Positions 45,339 through 53,005 of a stretch of 64,000 bases of DNA are shown here, one piece after another. Positions within the stretch are counted from its first letter, which is position 1. Each line of letters begins with the position of its first letter. The notes beneath the pieces are model-generated. The model ran no database searches. It was not told the DNA's origin and worked only from the letters and a program-made list of their open reading frames with translations. A program made the position numbers and the translations under genes. This DNA is from Chloroflexota bacterium (lineage in GTDB: Bacteria > Chloroflexota > Dehalococcoidia > Lucifugimonadales > Lucifugimonadaceae): assembly GCA_002730555.1 (NCBI GenBank), contig PCAM01000005.1, positions 193,145 through 257,144 on the forward strand, read 5' to 3'.

Positions 45339-45620
45339 TTAAGAGGGGGGGTAGCGGATTTGAACCTGTGACCTCCTGTCCCCGGTAAGGTGCGTAGCAT
45401 CCTCGGTAGTCCGTCCCGATCTTTTGATGTTCTATTGAACGTAACTTGTCCTTATCCTGGCGATTAGCGTCCGTGTACGGTTGCCGTCATCCGCCCCAGT
45501 TGCTGTCAACACTGCTGTCAATTAACAGCCACCACGGCATCGAACGCCGCGGCCACTTGACCTGCCTCCTCATCTGATCAATCCTGGATGGGATCGCTCG
45601 ACGCCTCTCCCATATGTCCC
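45339..45620 (-). pseudogene. Probable remnant of an integrated element: integrase tail and tRNA-like 3' end
   Basis: Read on the minus strand the stretch around 45500-45600 gives short integrase-like C-terminal text (GQVAAAFDAVVAVN then a stop near 45527). This is followed by GDDGNRTRT-like text and, at 45350-45395, a sequence with a T-loop-like GGTTCAAATCC and a tRNA-3'-end appearance. The T-stem does not pair well, so it is a decayed tRNA-like end, not a functional tRNA. The arrangement is what an excised or eroded island at a tRNA attachment site leaves behind. Identification is by pattern only and is tentative. Confidence 0.3.
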
Positions 45621-45699
45621 TCACCCCTCTACACTAGTCCCTGGCGCGCCCGCGTACTCGCGCGATCCGCACCACACGCGCCAACGCGAAAAATCGATC

Positions 45700-46917
45700 G
45701 TGAGCGGGGGTGTTCACTCGATGGACTATGCAGGACTGTTCTCTTCTAACATGCCGTTGCTGGTGGAGATGCCGGTGGGCCTCCAGGCCGACACGAAGTA
45801 CGTCTTCTCGGTCACGTACGCCGATAAGGGCGTGTTCCCGGCAGAAGGGCTGATCGACGCCCTGAGCAAGGCGATTCGGCGAGAGGGCGAGACCCTCTCC
45901 CAGTACCCGCCGCCGCAGGGGCACCTCGGCATGCGGGAGCTGATCGCCAGCACTCTCGCCGGCCAGCGCGGAGCGCCAACCGATCCCGAGTCCATATTCC
46001 TGAGCGGTGGCGCCGGTGGTGCTATCGGCGCAGTCCTCGACGTGTTCATCGATCCCGGCGACGCGGTGTTCGTCGAAGAGTTCAGCTACCTCGGCACCAT
46101 GCGCATGCTGCTGGAGCACGGCGCAGACGTGCGGCACGTCCCGACGGACGTCAACGGCATGGACACCGAAGCCCTCGATGAAATGATCGAACATGTCATC
46201 GCGGAGGGCCGGAAACCCAAGCTGATCTACACCATCTCCGTTTTCCAGAACCCCCTGGGCGTCACCCTCAGCCACGAACGCCGCAGGCACATGGTCGAGA
46301 TATCGCAGAAGCATGGCGTCCCGATCTTCGAAAACGAGTCGTACGCCGACTTCCGGATCGACGGAGACCCGCTCCCGCCGGCGATGCTCGGCATGGATGA
46401 CAGCGACTGCGTCATGTACGTCTCCGCCTACACCAAGCTCATCGGCTGCGGCTTGAGGCTCGGCTACGGAGTCGTACCCCCCCCCGTGATGGACTCCCTC
46501 AAGACGATCCGCTTTGGCGGCATCCCCAGCCACCTTGCGGCGATGGGCGTCTACCAGTACTTGGCCGACAATCGGGAAGAGTACGTAACCGATGTCGCGT
46601 CGTCCCTTCGGGCCAAGCGAGACGCCATGCTCGGCGCGCTCGGCACGCATTTTCCGTCTAATACGACCTGGTCAAAGCCGGACGGCGGCATGATGATTTG
46701 GGTGAAGCTTCCGGAAGGGGCCGACACGATGGCGGCGCTTCCGGCGGCTGTCGAGGCCGATGTGAAGTACAACCCGGGACCGGTGTTCCGTGCGGAGCGC
46801 GATCGGGCCAACTACTTGCGGCTGACCTACAGCCACAACTCGCCGGACGAGATACGAGACGGCATCGAGATCCTGGCGGGGGTGTTCCAGCGCGAGGGGC
46901 TGTTTGGGTGGGGATGA
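45700..46917 (+). CDS. PLP-dependent aminotransferase, class I/II (MocR/2-aminoadipate type)
   Basis: A 405-residue fold-type I aminotransferase. The PLP lysine is in SAYTKLIGCGLRLGY, the Asn of the cofactor site in FQNPLGVTLS, Tyr/Asp in ENESYADFR, and the Arg in NYLRLTYSHNSPDEI. It resembles 2-aminoadipate/aromatic aminotransferases (LysN-like and MocR-associated) and has no DNA-binding domain. The start is GTG at 45700, or ATG at residue 8 (45721). It appears as a single gene between the element scar and two broken genes. The substrate is unknown. Confidence 0.9.
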   Translation: MSGGVHSMDYAGLFSSNMPLLVEMPVGLQADTKYVFSVTYADKGVFPAEGLIDALSKAIRREGETLSQYPPPQGHLGMRELIASTLAGQRGAPTDPESIFLSGGAGGAIGAVLDVFIDPGDAVFVEEFSYLGTMRMLLEHGADVRHVPTDVNGMDTEALDEMIEHVIAEGRKPKLIYTISVFQNPLGVTLSHERRRHMVEISQKHGVPIFENESYADFRIDGDPLPPAMLGMDDSDCVMYVSAYTKLIGCGLRLGYGVVPPPVMDSLKTIRFGGIPSHLAAMGVYQYLADNREEYVTDVASSLRAKRDAMLGALGTHFPSNTTWSKPDGGMMIWVKLPEGADTMAALPAAVEADVKYNPGPVFRAERDRANYLRLTYSHNSPDEIRDGIEILAGVFQREGLFGWG

Positions 46918-46997
46918 TGCCCGTGCGCCCTTTGAGAACCTCGAGAATCCACGATCTGAGTGATTAGGGTCGGCGCCTAAATCGATTAGCTGGCGCA

Positions 46998-47174
46998 CAG
47001 CCTCCAGATGCGCATACGGGGGACCTGGTCTGGCGATACGAGCCCAACGTCGATGCCGACGTGTGGTTCAGAGCATCTGCAGTTGCGGATGGCGTAGTGA
47101 ACGTGGGGGGCAATCACTACGGTGGGTTGCAGCGCTCCATCTTGTACGCGTTGTTGGCATCATCAACCAGGTAG
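46998..47174 (+). pseudogene. Fragment of a PQQ-type beta-propeller protein
   Basis: In-frame text DAHTGDLVWRYEPNVDADVW then RASAVADGVVNVGGNHYGG and RSILYALLAS is one blade of a PQQ-binding-like (BamB/quinoprotein) propeller, which normally reads ALDASTGELVWRYE with repeated VADGVVYVG. Only one to two blades remain, then a TAG at 47172. The blade joint LYALLASSTR departs from LYALDASTG, indicating decay. Confidence 0.6.
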
Positions 47175-47206
47175 CCCCGCGGCCGACGCTCAGAAAGGAT
47201 GTCCGA

Positions 47207-47437
47207 TTGTCACATTACAGAGACGGTGTGAACGATTACGAGACGCTTCTCCTTGGTGACTTTGAGTTTCAGTCCGGGCAGGTGTTGCCCGACACCAAAC
47301 TTACGTACAAGACATACGGATCACTGAACTCGGACCATAGCAACGCAATTTTGATCGCGGTCCCAGTGAACGGCACACACGAAGACGCAGCTGCCATCAC
47401 TCACATGGGGCGTTTAGAGCAGTCGGCTAGTCGGTGA
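47207..47437 (+). pseudogene. Truncated MetX-like alpha/beta hydrolase fragment
   Basis: A short frame beginning at TTG 47207 gives YETLLLGDFEFQSGQVLPDT and then KLTYKTYGSLNSDHSNAIL, the N-terminal block of homoserine O-acetyltransferase-like alpha/beta hydrolases. After about 55 residues the frame loses resemblance and ends at TGA. The nucleophile elbow and the rest of the enzyme are absent. It is adjacent to a PQQ-blade fragment and to the direct repeats at 47416-47506. Confidence 0.6.
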
Positions 47438-47506
47438 AATAGGGGCTAAACCTCTGTGGTTTAGCTTTATCAGGCCTAAGCTCAGCGGTGAAAAGAGCAG
47501 TCGGCT
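47416..47506. repeat. 13-bp direct repeats flanking a stem-loop
   Basis: AGAGCAGTCGGCT occurs at 47416-47428 and again at 47494-47506. Between them a perfect 8-bp stem GCTAAACC/GGTTTAGC (47445-47465, loop TCTGT) is followed by TTTAT, like a terminator. CGGTGAAA is also repeated in both flanks (47432 and 47486). Confidence 0.65.
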
Positions 47507-47522
47507 CATAACCAACTCCCCA

Positions 47523-47903
47523 TTAACTACCCTGCAGCCGTCCTATCCATATTCCGACAAACACCAGCGAGAGGCCTATTGCGTTGTTCAGGACCATGTT
47601 GCTAGCGGCCCAGATGTAGCGGTCGTCTCGAATTAGCTGGGATGTGTCGAAGGCGAAGGTTGAGAAGGTGGTGAATGCGCCGAGGAAGCCGACCAGGACG
47701 GCTATGCGCAGTTCGCCGGTGAGCAGGTTGTGCTCTTCGGCCAGTGTGTAGAGCAGGCCGACGGCGAACGAGCCGATGGAGTTGGCGACCAGGATGCCCC
47801 ACGGGAACTCGGTGGTCGCCGCTCGTTGTACCCAGGTGGAGACGGCATACCGGGCAAGCGTACCAACGCCGCCCGCAGCGAACAGAAACAGCAGTCGTTC
47901 CAT
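47523..47903 (-). CDS. crcB: Fluoride ion channel/exporter CrcB (Fluc)
   Basis: A 126-residue membrane protein with four hydrophobic helices. Family features are GGVGTLARY near residue 12, NSIGSFAVGLLYTLAE, and GFLGAFTTFSTFAFD in the third helix, which bears the phenylalanine fluoride-pore residues. It exports fluoride as a dual-topology dimer. No fluoride riboswitch was recognised in the spacer upstream of its ATG at 47903 (minus strand). It stands alone between decayed genes and a small RAM-domain gene. Confidence 0.92.
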   Translation of the reverse strand: MERLLFLFAAGGVGTLARYAVSTWVQRAATTEFPWGILVANSIGSFAVGLLYTLAEEHNLLTGELRIAVLVGFLGAFTTFSTFAFDTSQLIRDDRYIWAASNMVLNNAIGLSLVFVGIWIGRLQGS

Positions 47904-48057
47904 CAGGCCCTGCTCACAAAGGGCTTATCGACAGGGTGTGTAACAGCAGGATGCCAATTCGCATTGCACGCGCTTTTAGAGCCATTACCCGTGGGGGTGC
48001 ATGCAAAACCCGAAACCCCGATCACCAGGGAACTGAACGCCAGCACGTCCAATCCGG

Positions 48058-48300
48058 TTATCCCTCGAACCTTAGGCAGCTCATCGTCCGCGTGATCCCG
48101 GGGATTGAATGTATCCGGTCGTGCAGCACGGCGCCCAGGTCGTCCAGATTGTCCGACTCCAACACCACGATCACGTCGTACGGCCCGGTAACGCGGTCGG
48201 CCTGCACCGTTGCTGGCATTGCTCGGACGGCGTCCAGCACACTGTTCCCGGCGCCCGCAGATGCCTCGATCAGAAGGTATGCCCGGATTTTTGTGGTCAT
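48058..48300 (-). CDS. Stand-alone Lrp/AsnC ligand-binding (RAM) domain protein
   Basis: A protein of 80 residues: KIRAYLLIEASAGAGNSVLD, then VQADRVTGPYDVIVVLESD, then HSIPGITRTMSCLRFEG. This is the C-terminal RAM/AsnC domain that binds amino acids and mediates oligomer formation; the DNA-binding helix-turn-helix half is absent. The frame upstream of the ATG at 48300 (to 48435) has no homology. Stand-alone RAM proteins of this size are known in archaea and some bacteria, with sensing or scaffold roles. A 9-bp inverted repeat (48311-48341) lies in its leader. Confidence 0.75.
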   Translation of the reverse strand: MTTKIRAYLLIEASAGAGNSVLDAVRAMPATVQADRVTGPYDVIVVLESDNLDDLGAVLHDRIHSIPGITRTMSCLRFEG

Positions 48301-48435
48301 TAACACCAATTCCAGCCACCAGCCACCAGACAGTGGCTGGACATTATTTGGAGTTCGATTTGCGGTACGACAGCAGGTTGCCCGCATTATGCCGCATCGG
48401 GGCGGAGCGGCGACTGTGATCGTTGATGGCAACAC

Positions 48436-48715
48436 TCATGCTGGCGTGCGGGTGCGACTTCTGCCCCATCCTCGCCTTCTCCCGCTGGGAGAAGGGATTT
48501 ATCACTCTATTCTAGGAAAAAGGAACGTGCCCCTTCTCCCAGCGGGAGTGGGTTGGGGTGAGGGAGAAGAGTGTTCCGACGGGTTCGGTATGTTTACCTT
48601 GCCAACCCTGTTGGTGAAGGCCCCTCGGTTACGCTCGGGATGGCGATGAAAGATGCGCCACTCTCACACCCGTAGGCCTCAAATAGTCCTGACGCGAGCT
48701 AACAGCCCTGTCGAT
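48436..48715. repeat. Intergenic repeat cluster
   Basis: It contains CCTTCTCCCGCTGGGAGAAGG (48475-48495), CCCCTTCTCCCAGCGGGAG...GGGTGAGGGAGAAG (48530-48570) and GGTGAAGGCCCCTCGGTTACGCTCGGGATGG (48613-48643). No gene is seen. Confidence 0.6.
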
Positions 48716-49372
48716 TCAGCCCCCTAACGGAGCCTCCCAGAAGAGGTACTCCTGGTGCAGGCTCTCCTTGAACAGCGTCGCCATTCGATCCCGCACCTCG
48801 TCCGACGCCTCCGACGCCAGGTCGTCCGTGAAACCCCGCAGCCAGGCCGTTATCTCCCGATACTCCGGGTCGTTGTAGCCGGCCACCCAGCGAGCGTGCA
48901 GCGAGCCCTCGGGCGCGGTCAGATTCGCCGCCAGGCACTGCCCGGCATCGTCGTAACCCCACTGGCAGGGCAGCAACGCCGCAGCGATCTCCGCGATCCC
49001 ATACGCGTACGCCGTATCCACCAGGTGCTTCGTGTAACTCAGCGTCGCCGGAGTCGGCGTAGTCGCCGCCAGCTCCTCCTCCGTGATCCCGAAATCGACG
49101 CAGAATGAACGATGCAGCGACATCTCAGAATTCAAAGTCTCGTCCAGCAGCTTCGCCCAGTGGCCCATCGAATCCAAGTCAGGAGATTTTGCTGAAGCGA
49201 TGGCGATGGCGCGGGAGTAGTCGACCAGGAACAGGTAATCCTGCTGCATGAAAAAGCGAAACCGGTCCAGCGGCAACGTGCCATCGCCGATACCCACAAC
49301 GAACGGGTGATCATGGTGCGTCGCCCGCCATTCGGAGTCGAACCTGGCCCTCAGCTCATCCGTGAAGGCCAT
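48716..49372 (-). CDS. tenA: TenA/thiaminase-II family protein
   Basis: A 218-residue all-helical TenA protein. Conserved parts are DRFRFFMQQDYLFLVDYSRA (Asp near residue 44), ALLPCQWGYDD (Cys) and ESLHQEYLFWEA (Glu), which form the aminopyrimidine hydrolase site in thiaminase II. It may salvage hydroxymethyl-aminopyrimidine or use another aminopyrimidine-like compound. The upstream part of the frame (to 49456) lies in the neighbouring gene and is not coding; the ATG at 49372 begins at the family start. Last gene of a RraA-DUF3830-TenA unit, with only one base between the DUF3830 stop and its own start. Confidence 0.9.
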   Translation of the reverse strand: MAFTDELRARFDSEWRATHHDHPFVVGIGDGTLPLDRFRFFMQQDYLFLVDYSRAIAIASAKSPDLDSMGHWAKLLDETLNSEMSLHRSFCVDFGITEEELAATTPTPATLSYTKHLVDTAYAYGIAEIAAALLPCQWGYDDAGQCLAANLTAPEGSLHARWVAGYNDPEYREITAWLRGFTDDLASEASDEVRDRMATLFKESLHQEYLFWEAPLGG

Positions 49373-49373
49373 A

Positions 49374-49754
49374 TCAGGCCCTCGAGACCTCAACAACCGT
49401 CCCCGGCTGCACCGCTCGCAGCACCGTCGGATCGCCCTCAAGCATCCCGAGTACATTTACCGCACTCGCCGGCCGAATCTCACCGCCCTGCGACATCGGC
49501 GTCGGGCCAAAAAACAGGCAGAGCGCCGACCCCGGCGGCCAGTACGCGATCGCGCCAAGATCAACAACCTCCTGCGCCGTATCGTCCTCCTCCGCCGACA
49601 TGTGGATCGCGAAATAAATCTCATCGCCCCACGTGTTTGCGACCGCCTTGATCGTCAGCGCCTCCCACACAAGATCCGCCGTCGCAGAGTCGTTGAGCTC
49701 GCCATTGATCGTCACATCACCGGCCCGGATAGTGATCCTTCTGGACATAGTCAT
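49374..49754 (-). CDS. DUF3830 (cyclophilin-like) protein
   Basis: A 126-residue protein of the DUF3830 cyclophilin-like group. It runs MTMSRRITIRAGDVTINGEL, then WGDEIYFAIHMSAEE, VDLGAIAYWPPGSALCLFFGPTP and VNVLGMLEGDP. The start ATG at 49754 overlaps the last base of the upstream stop codon (TGATG), so translation is coupled to the RraA gene. The family is found beside catabolic genes but its reaction is unknown. The N-terminal extension in the open frame (to 49784) is non-coding. Confidence 0.8.
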   Translation of the reverse strand: MTMSRRITIRAGDVTINGELNDSATADLVWEALTIKAVANTWGDEIYFAIHMSAEEDDTAQEVVDLGAIAYWPPGSALCLFFGPTPMSQGGEIRPASAVNVLGMLEGDPTVLRAVQPGTVVEVSRA

Positions 49755-50494
49755 CAGGCTCGGCCCGCCTTCCAGCGCTCCCACAGTTTCTTCGTCTCGT
49801 CGTTAAACGGGTAGTACGACTTCGGCGACTCGCCGGTGCGAATCGTGTGCTCCAGAATCGCCTGCTCCATCTCGTCGTGTTCCACCGCCCACGGCAGGAT
49901 CTCCTCCGCAAGCTGCGAGGGCAGCACCACCACGCCGTCATCGTCGCCCATCACGATATCGCCCGGCCACACCAGCACGCCGCCGCACTGGATCGGTTCG
50001 TTTACCTGGTAGGGGAGGATGTGGTCTTCGCCCACGATCGAGGTCGATCCGCCTGCGTAAACCGGGAAGCCGTACTCCGCAACGGCCACGCCGTCCCTGA
50101 CAGCCCCGTCCGTCACAAGTCCGGCGCCTTTGCGGGTCAGGATGCGGGAGTAGACGACATCGCCGCCCGTCGAGACGTTCGACAGCCGCATTGCATCCGT
50201 GACCAGCGCCCAGCCGGGGCCGACGCTATCCACCGCCTGCCAGCGGGGCGTTTCGTTGAACCCGTCGCCGGCCGATCCCGTTGCGATCCGCGCCGCCAGG
50301 TCCGGTCGCACCGGCAGACTGCGCAGCGTCACCGCCCGGGCGCACAGGCGTCGTCCCGTGGCGAGCGGTTTCACGCCATCCATGAACACCTTGTGATAGC
50401 CACGCTGCCGGAGCGCGCTCAGGACCGTTGCGTTCGATACCTCGGATAGCCGGGACAGCAGTTCGTCCGAAACATGCACGGTGGGTTCGCTCAC
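49754..50494 (-). CDS. RraA-family aldolase/lyase
   Basis: A protein of 246 residues in the RraA-like family, which includes 4-hydroxy-4-methyl-2-oxoglutarate aldolases and the RNase E inhibitor RraA. Visible are a GDGFNE block, GGDVVYSRILTRKGAGLVTDGAVRDG with the Arg/Asp metal-site motif, and WPGDIVMGDDDGVVVLP. The frame extends up to 50539, but the GTG at 50494 is preceded by GGAG at 5-base spacing and begins at the family start VSEPTVHVSDELL. First gene of a three-gene unit. A hydroxy-oxo-acid lyase role is likelier than RNase inhibition. Confidence 0.88.
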   Translation of the reverse strand: MSEPTVHVSDELLSRLSEVSNATVLSALRQRGYHKVFMDGVKPLATGRRLCARAVTLRSLPVRPDLAARIATGSAGDGFNETPRWQAVDSVGPGWALVTDAMRLSNVSTGGDVVYSRILTRKGAGLVTDGAVRDGVAVAEYGFPVYAGGSTSIVGEDHILPYQVNEPIQCGGVLVWPGDIVMGDDDGVVVLPSQLAEEILPWAVEHDEMEQAILEHTIRTGESPKSYYPFNDETKKLWERWKAGRA

Positions 50495-50745
50495 TTCAAC
50501 TCCGATCCTAGGGCTCGAGGAGCCTGTTATAGGGTTCACGGTTGTACCAAATGGCGACCTTCACGGGGATTTCAGGGCCGCTTAACGCCCGGTTGACCGC
50601 CCTCATTTACGAGAAGCGGAAGTATAGCAAGCGACCCTTCTATCAACTTTTTGCACACCCTTCGTTTGCTAAACTTACCACTCGAAATTACACCGACGCG
50701 CACCCGAAATCCCGCTCGGCTATCAACGACATTTCGGAGGCCCCT

Positions 50746-52137
50746 TTGGCCCAAAGCGAAACGGCCGGCAAACCACGAAACGCGCTGCGCACCTTCTGGG
50801 ACGACACCCTGGACCCGCGCAGGCGGTCGCTGGTCGGGCTCGGCGTCATCGCCCTGATGCTGCTTGGGCTGATATCAAGCGGCTTCGCAAACCTGACAAT
50901 TTCCGGCGCCGGAATGTCGGTCTACATAGCGCTTGTCGTCACGTTGATCCTGGCGCGCCGCGGGTACTACGCCGACCGCGTTTCTGTGTTCATTGACCGT
51001 GATGGCGAGCGCGTCGAGACGCGTCAAAAACTGCGACCCGTCCTGAAGCGTGACCGCATCCAGCCGCTGTATGAGCCATCAATCATGACCGCGGAAGAGG
51101 CCATTAAGGCGTATCCGCCCAACACGCGGGTGATCGGGATCGTCAACGGCGGGGACGTTCGGGCCTACCCGCTCGCAGTACTTAGCTACCGGGAGATCGT
51201 TCACGACGTGATCGGCGGCGCAGCGATCGCGCTCACATGGTCGCCCTTCTGCTACACCGCCCGGGCCTTCCTGGTCCCATCGGATGCCCCTGTGCGATTC
51301 GGCTCCACCGGGCGCGTGGCGATCAACGCCCCGGTGATGTACGACGTCGATACCGGAGTGCGCTGGATCCAGTACCTGGGCGCCCCGCTGGAGGGCCCGG
51401 ATATCGGCTCCCGGCTGGACGAGATCCCATCGCTCAATACGACGTTACAGGCGTGGATTGATGCCCATCCGAATACCGAGGTGCTCGACGACCCCGTCGC
51501 ACCAAGGGCAGACATGTTCGACAGGTACTACGCCGGTGGCCGCGCCGGGATGCACGGCGTTCCACATCGCGACGCCCGGTGGCCGGCGAAGGAGATCGTG
51601 GGCGGGGTTGATACAAACGGCGACGCCTGCGCCTTCCCGATGTCGTGGCTCCAGATCGAACCGGTCGTTAACGAGACCGTCGGCGGGACGCCGCTCGTGG
51701 TTGCGTACGAGGAACACAGCGCTTCCGTGATGGCATTCCGGGCCGAGACGGCTGGCGGCCGCTCACTGACCTTTGAACCCGGTGTGTGGGAAGAGCCTGA
51801 AGACGATGAAGATGATCTGTACCACGCCGACGTCGATTCCGAAGAGCTTGCGTTTGACGATGATGAGGACCGGGAAGAGGAGGAGGAGCCCGAATACGAG
51901 CCGATGATGCTCTACGACGCCGAAACCGGGAGCCGGTGGCAGGCCACCAGCGGGACCTGCATCGAGGGAGAACTCGTTGGAGAACAACTCCAGCCAGTGG
52001 CCGCCGGACTGTCGTTCTGGTTCGCTTGGACCAACTTCCATCCGTCCACCCGTCTGCCCCCGCGGCCAGATCTGAGCGGGCTGGCGCCGAAGACCGAAGA
52101 ACCCGGGGAATCCCAGGGCGGCGAGGACGAGGATTAA
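50746..52137 (+). CDS. DUF3179-domain protein with membrane anchor
   Basis: A 463-residue protein. Two N-terminal hydrophobic segments (SLVGLGVIALMLLGLISSGF and AGMSVYIALVVTLILA) precede the DUF3179 domain: VIGIVNGGDVRAYPLAVLSYREIVHDVIGG and WSPFCYTARAFLV, with Cys in FCYTA. The last third has a very acidic stretch of about 40 residues (EEPEDDEDD, DDDEDREEEEEPEYEP) inserted before the final strand. The frame is open up to 50542. TTG at 50746 is chosen because GGAGG (50736-50740) precedes it and the N-terminus AQSETAGKPRNALRTFW fits. The function is unknown. Confidence 0.82.
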   Translation: MAQSETAGKPRNALRTFWDDTLDPRRRSLVGLGVIALMLLGLISSGFANLTISGAGMSVYIALVVTLILARRGYYADRVSVFIDRDGERVETRQKLRPVLKRDRIQPLYEPSIMTAEEAIKAYPPNTRVIGIVNGGDVRAYPLAVLSYREIVHDVIGGAAIALTWSPFCYTARAFLVPSDAPVRFGSTGRVAINAPVMYDVDTGVRWIQYLGAPLEGPDIGSRLDEIPSLNTTLQAWIDAHPNTEVLDDPVAPRADMFDRYYAGGRAGMHGVPHRDARWPAKEIVGGVDTNGDACAFPMSWLQIEPVVNETVGGTPLVVAYEEHSASVMAFRAETAGGRSLTFEPGVWEEPEDDEDDLYHADVDSEELAFDDDEDREEEEEPEYEPMMLYDAETGSRWQATSGTCIEGELVGEQLQPVAAGLSFWFAWTNFHPSTRLPPRPDLSGLAPKTEEPGESQGGEDED

Positions 52138-52138
52138 C

Positions 52139-52843
52139 GTGGCAACGCGCTTAAGCAAGCCTGGTCCAAATAAGCGCCCGACAGGGCTCGTGCTGGCTGG
52201 CGGCTCGTCGTCACGCATGGGCCGTCCAAAGCCGCTCGTAACCCTTGGGGGCCAGGTTGTTCTGGCGCGCATCAAAGAAGCGCTGGAGCGTGTGTGTGAC
52301 GACATCGTCCTAGTGGTCGCTCCCGACCAGGACGACGCAACGCCCGACACGGGCCTGGCGCTGGGCATGCACGTCGTGACTGATCGGCTGAACGCCGCCG
52401 GTCCGCTTGCCGGAATCGAGGCCGGATTAAAGGCCGTCGGCACGCCACTGGCATTTCTTGTGGCGGCGGATCACCCGTTCCTGTCGTCCAGCCTGATCGC
52501 CGCGATGGCCGATGTGGCGACCCACGGCCCGTACGACACCGTCGTGCCGTCAGTCGACGGCCGCCTGGAGCCGCTGCACGCGATCTACGCACCGGACGCC
52601 TGGTTGCCGAGGATCACGACGGCACTGGACGCCGGGCAGCGATCGATCTACGACCTCATCAACCGTGGCATCGAGTCGGGCGCGCCCAGCGTGAAGATGA
52701 TGGGCGACGCCGAGCTAGCGACGTACGATCCCGACGGTCGCAGTCTCTTCGACATCGATACGACGGACAGCCTCGAACAGGCACGCCTGATGCTTGGCAC
52801 GACCGGAGTCGTCAGGCCGGACATCCGTCCCGGCGGCCTCTAG
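52139..52843 (+). CDS. mobA: Molybdenum cofactor guanylyltransferase
   Basis: A 234-residue nucleotidyltransferase. The GTP-binding loop is LAGGSSSRMGRPKPL and the acidic pair lies in FLVAADHPFLS. MobA links GMP to molybdopterin; bis-pterin enzymes, including DMSO-reductase types, need it. The GTG start at 52139 is directly after the DUF3179 stop, so the two may be co-transcribed. The family also contains CofC-like and other NTP transferases, but the GGSSSRMG motif favours MobA. Confidence 0.85.
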   Translation: MATRLSKPGPNKRPTGLVLAGGSSSRMGRPKPLVTLGGQVVLARIKEALERVCDDIVLVVAPDQDDATPDTGLALGMHVVTDRLNAAGPLAGIEAGLKAVGTPLAFLVAADHPFLSSSLIAAMADVATHGPYDTVVPSVDGRLEPLHAIYAPDAWLPRITTALDAGQRSIYDLINRGIESGAPSVKMMGDAELATYDPDGRSLFDIDTTDSLEQARLMLGTTGVVRPDIRPGGL

Positions 52844-53005
52844 AGCCGGGAGCGCGCCCTCTCTCCCAGCGGGAGAGGCCCACGTACATCGAGCGCGAGG
52901 GGGAGTTAATTCTTGGGCAGCCAGCGCCTACCCGCTGGAACATCTGCCGGTGAAAGTTCCTCGGCGACGCTCGGGATGACGGGGATGGCCGCCGCCGCTT
53001 CGAGG
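52844..53005. repeat. Intergenic repeat pair
   Basis: It contains CCCTCTCTCCCAGCGGGAGAGG (52858-52879) and CCGGTGAAAGTTCCTCGGCGACGCTCGGGATGACGGGG (52948-52985), both seen elsewhere. It lies between converging genes. Confidence 0.6.

Noticed and set aside
45634..46650. 338-aa minus-strand open frame
   Set aside because: It lies antisense to the aminotransferase gene; composition is Val/Asp/Arg-rich shadow type and no family is recognised.
47904..48057. Possible fluoride riboswitch ahead of crcB
   Set aside because: The conserved fluoride-aptamer pseudoknot pattern was not recognised in the minus-strand leader.
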